Below the pieces are notes generated by a model, which ran no database searches, was not told the origin of the DNA, and saw nothing but the letters and a program-made list of their open reading frames with translations. Made by a program: the position numbers and the translations under genes. Positions 1 to 6,462 of a DNA stretch of 26,090 bases are shown piece by piece (within the stretch, counting starts at the first letter, position 1; each line of letters opens with the position of its first letter). This DNA is from Sabulitectum sp036743055 (lineage in GTDB: Bacteria; Fermentibacterota; Fermentibacteria; Fermentibacterales; JCC-6): contig DAINQE010000034.1 in assembly GCA_036743055.1 (NCBI GenBank), positions 1-26,090 on the forward strand, given 5' to 3'.

Positions 1-2105
1 CCGGCCCTCATAAGAACACCCGCTGCCCCCAGGAAAAGGGCCATCTTGAAGATCAGGTGGTGAATGGTGTGGTAGAACGCAGCCGTCCACCCAAGCACAG
101 AGGCCAGACCGATACCCATAAGGGCGTAGCCCAGCTGGGAAACACTGGCGAAGGCAAGCATCTTCCTGTAGTCGTCGGCCAGGGCCGCTTTCACCGCGGT
201 TCCAAGTGCGGTGAGGGCGCCGATCCAGGCCAGCGCCCTGCCCCAGGGAAGCTCTGCGGAAAGGGCCGCCACCACAAGCAGAAGAACAGCGGACTTCGAC
301 GCTGTTCCAGCAAGGAATGCCGGCATGGTCCCCGGGGAGTCCGGGTAAGCCCTTACGTTCCAGAGGTGGGTTCCGAACTGGCCCATCTTCAGCAGTGCCG
401 CGATCACCACAAGGGCCACCGGAAGGCCTGATGAAATGAAACCGTTCCCGGAGAGAAGGAGAGCCCCAAGGAGCAGGTAGCCTGATGCCACTGCGAAAGC
501 GGCGTACCAGAAGGCGCTGTTGCCGCCCTTCAGGCCCCGGCTAACCGCAACGACCCCTGCGAAGGCCGAAACTTCCCAGAGAACGAAGAAGGTAATCGCG
601 TTCCCCGTCATGGGAAGTACCGTGAGCGCCCCTCCTGATACCAGGAGCCAGAACCAGTAGCTCCTGTGGCTTCCGATCCGGTTGAATACCCCGGGAAGCG
701 CCAGAAGGGTTCCGCCGGCGAAGAGAAGCTGAAACAGCGTCCGGAGCCCCGAAGAAGTGATCAGGGTTCCTGAGAAGTCCAGCCCAGCCCAGCCCATTCG
801 AGTGAGCCAGATGCCCCCCAACATGAGGATGCTCACACCGGCCACCGCGGAGAGATCGACCTTCAGAGAGCTGGAAGCGGTTTCCGAGCGTCTGCTCCAG
901 AAGCGGAACAGGTAAACGGCTTCAAGCGCCAGACCTGCCATGGTAACGTAGAATACAGGAGGGTTTACCGCGGCGATCTCCCTCAACAGGGCGAACTTGG
1001 CCCAGAAGGTGGGCATCGGCGGTATTCCCGCCAGGGCAAGCACCGGGAAGAGGACCAGGCAGGTTCCCAGGCCGCTCCACCGGTCATTCTCCTCGGGCCT
1101 TCCCAGCATGAAGAGGCCGAACTTGGAAACCGCTGCAAAGAGAAGAAGCACCAGAACAGTAGAGTCGTAAACCTCGCCGGAAACTGTACCCGCCGCAACC
1201 AGCAGGAGGGAGGCGTAAGCCGCTGTGGAGTATCCCAGGATCCTCCCTGAAGCGGAGGCCCTGAGTCCGGCCAGCTGGCTGAGCAGCAGGCCCGCCGCCC
1301 CTGTCCACGCCAGTATCCTCGGGTCCTGAACCGGCAGCATCGGCAGCACCCTTGACGCCCAGAGAAGGACTCCCAGGCTCCAAGTGGCGCTGTAGAAACC
1401 GGCCATGATGGTGCTGGAACCGTGGTAGAGGTCCAGCCCCCAGCCGGTGAGAGGGAAGGCCTTTATCTCGGTGACTATAACCGTAAGGAACAGCGCCGTT
1501 ACCAGCATCGCCGGAGTTCCGCCCATAAGCGGCAGAACGCTCATTGAGAGAACGCCTGTGGTTCTGTAGACCACCGCCACTCCCAGAAGGTAAAGAATGG
1601 TTACCAGGCCTGATACCAGGGCGGTCTTCATCGCCGCCTCCCACCGGCTTCCGCACCTGCAGGCGGCGATTAGGCCGATGGTGATTATCGAGCCTATCTC
1701 AAGGAAAACGAACGAGTTGAAAATGTCGGTGGCGTAGAGCATCCCAAGAGAGGCGGTGACCATTGCCAGTATCAGAGGCTGCGACTTGGGGGTGCGCCCA
1801 GCGAAGCGGTGGAGGGAAAGAGCCGCGGCGAGGTACATCACCACTGCGGCCAGGGTTCCGCCGGCGGTGATCTCGAGGTCGATGCTCAGCGGCGGTTCGC
1901 CCACTCCGGTTGCCAGTATTACGGATTCCTTAAGGTCCGCCAGGTCCCAGGCTCCCAGCTGCCAGGAAAGCATCAGGGTCGCTGTGAGGCCGGCGGCCAG
2001 GAAGAAGAGAGAAACGGCCCTTGAAGCCCTGGGGTTCCGTCCGGCGAGCCAGGCGTTGATGAACGCTCCCAGCAGGGGCATGAAAACAGCTGCTGCTTTT
2101 ACCAT
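1..2105 (-). CDS. mrpD: MrpD/MbhH-type cation/proton antiporter subunit, tandem two-module protein, 3' end outside window
   Basis: An open frame of 701 codons starts with ATG at 2105-2103 and is still open at base 1. It is a polytopic inner-membrane protein of the NuoL/M/N-MrpD antiporter family, which moves protons or Na+. Two modules are visible. Module 1 (about residues 1-405) has the TM5-type Glu136 (NSFVFLEIGS), the TM7-type Lys215 (VTEIKAFPLTGW), Lys328 and the closing motif AGIPPMPTFWAKF near 359-371. Module 2 (from about 480) repeats the set with Glu511 (VLWEVSAF), Lys573 (ALLKMGQFG), DDYRKMLAFASVSQLGY at 644-660 and HHLIFKMALF with Lys687. Single-module MrpD or MbhH proteins are about 500 residues, so this is a duplication or fusion. 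I checked the frame across the linker and saw no stop. The start overlaps the mrpC stop by 7 bases. Family confidence is high; the exact complex (Mrp, Mbh or Mbs) is inferred. Confidence 0.88.
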   Translation of the reverse strand, partial: MVKAAAVFMPLLGAFINAWLAGRNPRASRAVSLFFLAAGLTATLMLSWQLGAWDLADLKESVILATGVGEPPLSIDLEITAGGTLAAVVMYLAAALSLHRFAGRTPKSQPLILAMVTASLGMLYATDIFNSFVFLEIGSIITIGLIAACRCGSRWEAAMKTALVSGLVTILYLLGVAVVYRTTGVLSMSVLPLMGGTPAMLVTALFLTVIVTEIKAFPLTGWGLDLYHGSSTIMAGFYSATWSLGVLLWASRVLPMLPVQDPRILAWTGAAGLLLSQLAGLRASASGRILGYSTAAYASLLLVAAGTVSGEVYDSTVLVLLLFAAVSKFGLFMLGRPEENDRWSGLGTCLVLFPVLALAGIPPMPTFWAKFALLREIAAVNPPVFYVTMAGLALEAVYLFRFWSRRSETASSSLKVDLSAVAGVSILMLGGIWLTRMGWAGLDFSGTLITSSGLRTLFQLLFAGGTLLALPGVFNRIGSHRSYWFWLLVSGGALTVLPMTGNAITFFVLWEVSAFAGVVAVSRGLKGGNSAFWYAAFAVASGYLLLGALLLSGNGFISSGLPVALVVIAALLKMGQFGTHLWNVRAYPDSPGTMPAFLAGTASKSAVLLLVVAALSAELPWGRALAWIGALTALGTAVKAALADDYRKMLAFASVSQLGYALMGIGLASVLGWTAAFYHTIHHLIFKMALFLGAAGVLMRA

Positions 2106-2455
2106 TTCAGCTCCTTCATCCTGCGAACGTCTGCCGACCCGGACTTCCTGGATGCCAGAACGCCAACAACTACGAAGAGGGCGGCTACCGCCACCCCGAT
2201 GACTATGGATGTAAGGACCAGGGCCTGGGGAAGCGGGTCAACCACCGAGGATACGGTTCCGTCCATGATCGGCGCTCCCCTTCCAGGCAGGAATCCTGTC
2301 CATACGAGAAGCAGATTGACACCGGTGTCCGCCAGGGTGAACGCAAGGGCGATCCTCAGCACGTTCCGCCTTGTGAGAACTCCCCAGATACCTGTCAGTA
2401 CCAGACCCATGGCGGTTACGGCCAGGGACCAGTAGAAGACCGCTGTGTAGTTCAT
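2099..2455 (-). CDS. mrpC: MrpC/MbhG-type antiporter subunit C
   Basis: A 118-residue small membrane subunit related to NuoK/MnhC. Three hydrophobic segments are visible, with the family signature DPLPQALVLTSIVIGVAVAA at about 73-92 and a NLLLVWTGF segment at 47-55 in the second helix. In Mrp and Mbh complexes this subunit sits beside the MrpD antiporter module and helps form the lateral proton path. ATG at 2455-2453 overlaps the upstream TGA in an ATGA, a sign of translational coupling, and its stop overlaps the start of the MrpD-type gene by 7 bases. The length is normal for the family and nothing looks damaged. Confidence 0.93.
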   Translation of the reverse strand: MNYTAVFYWSLAVTAMGLVLTGIWGVLTRRNVLRIALAFTLADTGVNLLLVWTGFLPGRGAPIMDGTVSSVVDPLPQALVLTSIVIGVAVAALFVVVGVLASRKSGSADVRRMKELKW

Positions 2456-3141
2456 GCTTCACCTCCCTTTTTCCTGTAGGAGGCGAAAACCCCTGAAAGC
2501 TCGCTGGCCACCTTGGCTCCGATGGCAAGGGATATCAGAGGGATAAGCCCTGCGGAGACCAGTGTGCCGGGAGTTCCCCCCGGTATCACTGTGCTGTTCA
2601 GGAACTGCCCCAGGATCATCGCTCCCCAGAAGCCCATCAGCCCGAAGGAGATCCCCGCAAGGGACTCCACCGCCGTGAGCAGTCTTGAGGACCCGGGCAT
2701 TCCGGTGGTGCCCAGAAGCACCAGCAGGAAGGATGAGGCGACCACGGCTCCCCCGGGGAAGCCGCCGCCGGGGCTCAGGTGTCCGTGGGTCACCACATAG
2801 ATGCCGAAAAGGGAAATGGCCCCGGGGAGGACCCTGGCGGTGAGCTCCACCACCGGGCTTGGCCTGGAAGGCCCTGTTGCCATGGGGATAAGGGTGAGTA
2901 TCAGCACCACGGCGGTGGAAGCGCTGAACAGCACCACAACCTCCCCCAGTGTGTCCATTCCCCTGTAGGCCACCACTATCGCCGTAACCAGGTTCACCGA
3001 TCCCGTTTCCTCCAATCCGTTCTCCACGTAGTAGCCCGCCGGGCCGTGGAGCTCCTCCGGAACATCCAGCCCCGGAGCCATGGCGAACAGAACGGCTGCT
3101 GCGGCTGCGGTGATGATCAGCCCTGCAAGGTTCCTTATCAC
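2452..3141 (-). CDS. mrpB: Fused MbhE-like and MrpB/MbhF-like antiporter subunit
   Basis: 229 residues with a GTG start (3141-3139) overlapping the upstream TGA as GTGA. The N-terminal part has one hydrophobic segment, then about 48-75 matches the MrpA C-terminal/MbhE signature (VNLVTAIVVAYRGMDTLGE). The C-terminal part is a classical MrpB (MnhB) domain with SPVVELTARVLPGAISLFGI, then HGHLSPGGGFPGGAVVASS near 130. In Pyrococcus mbh these are two genes, mbhE and mbhF; here they form one polypeptide. The role is structural, in the membrane arm of an ion-pumping complex. The overlapping reading frame of similar length on the same strand has arginine- and histidine-rich, unrecognisable protein and was discarded. 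Confidence 0.9.
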   Translation of the reverse strand: MIRNLAGLIITAAAAAVLFAMAPGLDVPEELHGPAGYYVENGLEETGSVNLVTAIVVAYRGMDTLGEVVVLFSASTAVVLILTLIPMATGPSRPSPVVELTARVLPGAISLFGIYVVTHGHLSPGGGFPGGAVVASSFLLVLLGTTGMPGSSRLLTAVESLAGISFGLMGFWGAMILGQFLNSTVIPGGTPGTLVSAGLIPLISLAIGAKVASELSGVFASYRKKGGEA

Positions 3142-3392
3142 TGGTCATCACCCCCTATCCTTCCCCTTCCCCAGAGGAAGATCACGGTGGATGCTGCGGC
3201 TCCTATGCTGGCTTCGGTGATTGCCACATCCGGTGCGTTCATGAGGAAGAACAGAACCGAGGCGGAGAGGCTTACGAAGCCGGTGATGATAATGGCGGAG
3301 ATGAGTTTCTTCACCGTGAGGGCGGCAACCGCCGCGGCGAGCATCATCACTCCGGTTCCCGCTGCAATGGCGGCAAGCAGTTCAGGGCTCAT
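3138..3392 (-). CDS. DUF4040/MbhD-like antiporter subunit
   Basis: 84 residues beginning MSPELLAAIAAG. Three hydrophobic helices carry the conserved string NAPDVAITEASIGAA at about 53-67, which is the signature of the MrpA C-terminal/MbhD (DUF4040) family. The frame is open further upstream, but that extension is basic, non-hydrophobic and lies inside mrpG. ATG at 3392 forms an ATGA overlap with the mrpG stop, so I chose this start. A separate short DUF4040 gene between mrpG and mrpB is the Mbh/Mbs gene order; in classical Mrp systems this domain is the tail of the large MrpA. No large MrpA is visible in the window. Confidence 0.9.
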   Translation of the reverse strand: MSPELLAAIAAGTGVMMLAAAVAALTVKKLISAIIITGFVSLSASVLFFLMNAPDVAITEASIGAAASTVIFLWGRGRIGGDDQ

Positions 3393-3715
3393 TCGCCGCC
3401 TCCCTTCTCCGCCAGATCGTCCATTACCAGGTTGTCGGGCTTCTCGGAAGGATCCATATGGGCCGACCTTGCCAGGGCGTGGCTGGATACGGGGTTGGTA
3501 AGGACTATGAATACGAGTATCAGGAAAAGCTTGGGAGCCCACTGGGGATGGAAAAGGGCCATGCCCACAAGGAACAGGATAGATCCCAGTGTGGTGGCCT
3601 TGGTTCCAGCATGCATCTTGTTCCATACGTCGGGCATCCTGAACACCCCGAGTCCGCTTGCGAACAGAATCACAGCTCCCAGGGCGGTGAAAAAGTGCGC
3701 GAGAATGGAGATCAT
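3389..3715 (-). CDS. mrpG: MrpG/MbhC-type antiporter subunit G
   Basis: 108 residues with three membrane segments. Family motifs are clear: FRMPDVWNKMHAGTKATTLG at about 25-44 and NPVSSHALARSAH at 74-86, followed by a charged cytoplasmic tail. This is a small accessory subunit needed for assembly or ion movement in Mrp antiporters and Mbh/Mbs complexes. ATG at 3715 overlaps the mrpF stop (3712-3714) by 4 bases, and its own stop overlaps the next start. Intact and of normal length. Confidence 0.94.
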   Translation of the reverse strand: MISILAHFFTALGAVILFASGLGVFRMPDVWNKMHAGTKATTLGSILFLVGMALFHPQWAPKLFLILVFIVLTNPVSSHALARSAHMDPSEKPDNLVMDDLAEKGGGE

Positions 3716-3975
3716 TTCAGCCCCCCGTCCAGATACCTGGCCATGGCCAGGACCCCGAGGAAGGAGAGCACCGAGTAGACCAGGGCAACGTCCAGAAGCA
3801 TGGACCTTCCCTCGAGAACCGCGATGAGAACCAGGAGACTGGTGGTAATGAGCGTTGTGGTATCCAGGGCAACTGCCCTGTCGGTTGCCCTGGGGCCCAG
3901 GAGCAGCCTCAGGAACGACAGAGCGATGCCGGCGCCTGTGAGCGCCACGATAAGAGTCAGGAATGTGCTACCCAA
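3712..3975 (-). CDS. mrpF: MrpF/MbhB-type antiporter subunit F
   Basis: About 87 residues, three membrane helices, with the family signature GPRATDRAVALDT after the first helix. No ATG is available. I prefer the TTG at 3975-3973 because a GGAG lies 7 bases before it and because the helix then starts where it does in homologues. A TTG eight codons upstream (3999) is possible but has no ribosome binding site. The gene overlaps the end of mrpE (3968) by 8 bases and overlaps mrpG by 4. It works in the membrane part of the ion-translocating complex. Confidence 0.88.
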   Translation of the reverse strand: MGSTFLTLIVALTGAGIALSFLRLLLGPRATDRAVALDTTTLITTSLLVLIAVLEGRSMLLDVALVYSVLSFLGVLAMARYLDGGLK

Positions 3976-4465
3976 AGATCTTCTCCAATCTGCCGGCAAA
4001 GCTGTCCACCATTTCCTGGGTCCTTTTGTGAACGTCGCCTTCGGGAAGGAACACCCAGTGGACGAAGATCCGGTCGTCCTTCATGTCCATTGTCAGGGTG
4101 CCCGGCGTGAGGGTGATGGAGTTGGCGACTATGGCCCTTGCCCTTGGGCTTTTCAGCCTCAGACTGGCCTCCACTATCCCCGGGCGGATGGGGATCACAG
4201 GCCTGAACACCCTGAAGAAGATGTCTATGTTCGCCTTCACCATCTGGCCCAGGAAATAGGCCACATATCCCAGCGCTGCGAGAAGTCTGACTGGAGACAG
4301 CAAAGGCAGCGCGTTCCCGGTGAGCGATCCATGGGTAGCCGCGGCGACAAGAACGCTCACAACAACCCCCAGCAGGACTTCCTGGAGGGACAGGGTCATG
4401 GTAAGGCCCAGCCAGATCAGCATCAGAACCGCAGCCGTGGAAGCAACCGCAGGAGCTCTCTTCAT
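3968..4465 (-). CDS. mrpE: MrpE/MbhA-type antiporter subunit E
   Basis: 165 residues. Two or three hydrophobic segments occupy about residues 8-75, followed by a cytoplasmic domain with the MrpE signature: FRPVIPIRPGIVEASLRLKS, then VANSITLTPGTLTMDMKDD and VHWVF. Length and motif order match MnhE/MrpE. ATG at 4465 overlaps the rex stop (4462) as ATGA, so rex and the antiporter genes share one message. It is the first structural gene, as mbhA is in Mbh operons. Confidence 0.93.
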   Translation of the reverse strand: MKRAPAVASTAAVLMLIWLGLTMTLSLQEVLLGVVVSVLVAAATHGSLTGNALPLLSPVRLLAALGYVAYFLGQMVKANIDIFFRVFRPVIPIRPGIVEASLRLKSPRARAIVANSITLTPGTLTMDMKDDRIFVHWVFLPEGDVHKRTQEMVDSFAGRLEKIFG

Positions 4466-5103
4466 CTCTCTTCACCCTCCTTTCTCCTCATAGAGTGCGT
4501 GAGTACGTCAAGTTCAGTGGATACCTCCACATAGCGCAGATCGACCCCCTCCGGAGCTCGAAGAGGTTCCAGATTAAAGCTGAGAACGGCTTTGCAGCCC
4601 AGGGAGACCACCTGATCAAGGGCCTTCTGGCCCTCTCCTGGGGAAACGGCTATTACCGCTATCAGGTGTTCGTTCTTCTCAATTAACTCAGAAAGGTCCG
4701 ATACCGGCCTAACGGCAAAGCCGGAACACTCGCCGCCTATCCTTCCCGGATCATTGTCAAAAAGCCCTATGTACCTGTAGCCGCCGGTGCCTTCCAGGCC
4801 TGACCTTACCAGGGCGCATCCGATGTTCCCGGCGCCTATCACCGCAACTCCAGGGGGGTCGTTCACCCCCAGTATCTCCTGAATGGTGGAGAGAAGTTCG
4901 GATACCGCGTAGCCGGAACCCTGCTTGCCGAACTCGCCGTAGGTCGACAGGTCCCGACGCACGGCGGCGGACGAGATGCCGCAGTTGTCAGCCAGCTGCT
5001 GGGAGGTGACGATCTTCTCGCCCCGAGCCCTGGCAAGCCGCAGACACCTGGCATAGTGACTGAGCCTTCGAATGGTCTTCTCCGAAACCCTGGCCGGGAT
5101 CAT
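4462..5103 (-). CDS. rex: Redox-sensing transcriptional repressor Rex
   Basis: 213 residues, normal for Rex. The N-terminal winged helix-turn-helix (about 1-80) includes SQQLADNCGISSAAVRRDLS and YGEFGKQGSGY. The Rossmann domain follows with VAVIGAGNIGCALVRS (about 86-101), the dinucleotide-binding glycines. Rex binds DNA when NADH/NAD+ is low and releases it when NADH rises. GGAGG lies 5 bases before the ATG at 5103. It is the first gene of the operon, and a palindrome with Rex-like half-sites lies 18 bases upstream across the predicted transcription start, so autorepression together with control of the antiporter genes is likely. The usual RGVGY wing sequence reads QGSGY here, a mild variation. 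Confidence 0.95.
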   Translation of the reverse strand: MIPARVSEKTIRRLSHYARCLRLARARGEKIVTSQQLADNCGISSAAVRRDLSTYGEFGKQGSGYAVSELLSTIQEILGVNDPPGVAVIGAGNIGCALVRSGLEGTGGYRYIGLFDNDPGRIGGECSGFAVRPVSDLSELIEKNEHLIAVIAVSPGEGQKALDQVVSLGCKAVLSFNLEPLRAPEGVDLRYVEVSTELDVLTHSMRRKEGEER

Positions 5104-5120
5104 GGAGACCTCCGCTTCTA

Positions 5121-5144
5121 TTGTGATAGTTCAACTTATCACAA
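5121..5144 (-). promoter_or_regulatory. Candidate Rex operator (extended inverted repeat)
   Basis: A perfect 8-bp inverted repeat, TTGTGATA and TATCACAA, is separated by 8 bases. The outer hexamers TTGTGA/TCACAA are the classical Rex half-sites. The usual Rex site keeps them 6 bases apart (18 bp total), whereas here they are 12 apart. The site lies directly downstream of the -10 hexamer, over the expected transcription start of rex. Confidence 0.7.
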
Positions 5145-5172
5145 TACTAGTGCGCTACCGGCCCCGGGTCAA
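5144..5172 (-). promoter_or_regulatory. Predicted sigma-70-type promoter of the rex-mrp operon
   Basis: On the minus strand, -35 TTGACC (5172-5167) and -10 TAGTAT (5149-5144) are separated by exactly 17 bases. The start site would fall about 5137, inside the palindrome at 5121-5144. No terminator is evident between the peptidase stop at 5195 and this promoter. Confidence 0.65.
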
Positions 5173-5186
5173 TAGCCCTGTTCCTT

Positions 5187-5198
5187 ATAGTTAACTAT
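5187..5198. repeat. Perfect 12-bp palindrome at the peptidase stop
   Basis: ATAGTTAACTAT is its own reverse complement and contains the stop codon of the M28 gene. It lies 15 bases upstream of the rex -35 box. It has no T-tract, so it is not a convincing terminator; it could be a binding site or chance. Confidence 0.3.
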
Positions 5199-6211
5199 TT
5201 GATCTTGAGATATTTACGGAGCCTTCGGGCAATGTCGTCCATATCTTGTCTGCTGTTCGGAGCGACCTTCCGGATTCCCAGATAGAGCATAAGGCCTGGC
5301 AGCAGAGGTCCCAGGGCCCTTTTCAGCATTCTTTTCTCCATTTCCAGGGTGTCTTCAGGAGCAGTGAAGCCCTCCCGGCAGTGGGCATCCAGTCTTCTTG
5401 CAAGGGTCATCACCCAGTCCCTCACCCTGGAAACCGCTCTGAAGTCAATCCACTCCATGTTATCGAGCTTTGTGTGGGTGTGCCTGCCGCTCCCCCTGCT
5501 GATGAACAGGCATGGTATGCCTGACTCCCTGAAGGCCATGTCGTCTGACCTTTGGCCGATGTACCTGCCCAGTACAGGGACCACCCTCAACCCCCTGGCG
5601 CACAGCGCCGTTTCCTCCACGGATGAGACAAAACAGGGATGATCTTCCGCGCCGGAGACGAAGATCAGTTCGCTGATCCTTCTGAATGTTCTGTCCAGGA
5701 TCGGAACCATCAGCTCAAAGCTGTGCCCTATGGCGTCCAGGATCACAGCGGATGAGACCGCATCGCCGTAATCCTCAACGAATCTGATGGAGCCCATTGC
5801 CGGGGTTCCGAAGAACGGCTGCTCCTCGGCGTCGAAAAAGGCGAACACCACCGGCCGGGATAGCCGCGTATCCGCAAGACTGGTGGCGATATCCAGCAGA
5901 AGTGCCACAGCCGCTGCATTGTCATCGGAGCATGGACCCTCTACGGCGGAGTCGTAGTGAGCCCCCAGAAGAAGTGCTCGCTCTCCTCCGCTCTCTCCGG
6001 GTATAACACCTGCAAGGTTCACGAATGCCCGGCCCTCGTGGGTGTAGGGAAGACGGTAGCCGCCGCCTGAGAAGGGCTGCATGCCCGATTCCTTCATCCT
6101 CGCATCCAGGTAATCAGAAGCCTTGCTGGAGCCCGGGCTGCCGGCAACCCTGCCTTCCTTCAGGGAGAGTTCAGCCGTGTCCAGGATCATGCCATCAATG
6201 CCCAGTGTCAT
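5195..6211 (-). CDS. M28-family zinc metallopeptidase
   Basis: 338 residues without a clear signal peptide, so probably cytoplasmic. The M28 aminopeptidase metal ligands are in order: His85 (AHYDS), Asp96/Asp97 (CSDDNAAA), Glu129/Glu130 (FFDAEEQ), Asp159 (ILDAIGH) and His246 (GRHTHTKLD). It should cleave N-terminal residues or small peptides using two zinc ions; the substrate is unknown. The start is uncertain: AGGAG directly abuts the ATG at 6211, giving no spacer, so a CTG two codons later or a leaderless message (TATACA ends 6 bases before the ATG) are alternatives. It lies 56 bases downstream of the small lysine-rich gene and could be cotranscribed past the hairpin between them. Its stop lies in the palindrome at 5187-5198. 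Confidence 0.88.
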   Translation of the reverse strand: MTLGIDGMILDTAELSLKEGRVAGSPGSSKASDYLDARMKESGMQPFSGGGYRLPYTHEGRAFVNLAGVIPGESGGERALLLGAHYDSAVEGPCSDDNAAAVALLLDIATSLADTRLSRPVVFAFFDAEEQPFFGTPAMGSIRFVEDYGDAVSSAVILDAIGHSFELMVPILDRTFRRISELIFVSGAEDHPCFVSSVEETALCARGLRVVPVLGRYIGQRSDDMAFRESGIPCLFISRGSGRHTHTKLDNMEWIDFRAVSRVRDWVMTLARRLDAHCREGFTAPEDTLEMEKRMLKRALGPLLPGLMLYLGIRKVAPNSRQDMDDIARRLRKYLKIK

Positions 6212-6233
6212 CTCCTATGTATACTGATGTGGC

Positions 6234-6262
6234 AAGCCCCCCGCCGGAGCGAGGGGCTTTTT
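6234..6262. terminator. GC-rich hairpin followed by a T-run on the plus strand
   Basis: Stem AAGCCCC (6234-6240) and GGGGCTT (6253-6259) with a 12-base loop, then T's to 6262. The T-run makes it an intrinsic terminator for plus-strand transcription, yet no plus-strand gene ends here. For the minus-strand genes the same stem lies between the lysine-rich gene and the peptidase without a U-tract, and might act as an attenuator or RNA-stabilising hairpin. Confidence 0.4.
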
Positions 6263-6267
6263 AACAT

Positions 6268-6372
6268 CTATTTCTCTTTTTTAGCCTTTTTGACCGGCTT
6301 CCTTACCTTGCCGGGGTTCTTCTCCGGCACAGGTTCGGTCATCTTTTTCTTTTCCTTCTTTTTCTCGGCCAT
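6268..6372 (-). CDS. Small lysine-rich basic protein, 34 residues
   Basis: ATG at 6372 to TAG at 6268 encodes a peptide starting MAEKKKEKKKMTEPVPEK and ending KKAKKEK. Nearly half the residues are lysine or arginine, with several proline and no hydrophobic helix. It is too short for most gene finders but well supported: AAGGAGGTGA lies about 7 bases before the ATG, and a promoter with a perfect TATAAT lies 33 bases upstream of the start. A nucleic-acid-, ribosome- or acidic-surface-binding role is plausible from charge alone. I do not recognise a family and no function can be assigned. Confidence 0.65.
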   Translation of the reverse strand: MAEKKKEKKKMTEPVPEKNPGKVRKPVKKAKKEK

Positions 6373-6404
6373 TCTCTCACCTCCTTCGGCAAGAGCTCGC
6401 TGGG

Positions 6405-6432
6405 ATTATAACCGAAAAAGGCAATAGCGCAA
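6405..6432 (-). promoter_or_regulatory. Predicted promoter of the small lysine-rich gene
   Basis: Minus-strand -10 TATAAT (6410-6405), a perfect consensus, with -35 TTGCGC (6432-6427) and a 16-base spacer. The predicted start near 6398 leaves a leader of about 25 bases containing a full Shine-Dalgarno sequence. Confidence 0.6.
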
Positions 6433-6462
6433 TAGCTCTATATAGTTCTGTTGATAAGCATC

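Noticed and set aside
1084..1656. 190-codon minus-strand frame inside the MrpD-type gene
   Set aside because: Out-of-frame shadow: Gly/Arg/Pro-rich, no family pattern, while the overlapping frame carries antiporter motifs.
2459..3151. 230-codon minus-strand frame over the MrpB-like gene
   Set aside because: Frame-shifted copy of the same region giving basic, His-rich protein; the GTG-started frame has clear MbhE/MrpB motifs and ATGA-type overlaps.
3800..4534. 244-codon plus-strand frame antisense to mrpE/mrpF
   Set aside because: Antisense shadow of conserved genes; no recognisable domain or ribosome site.
5187..5198. Terminator of the M28 peptidase gene
   Set aside because: The palindrome is AT-rich, overlaps the stop codon and has no T-tract.
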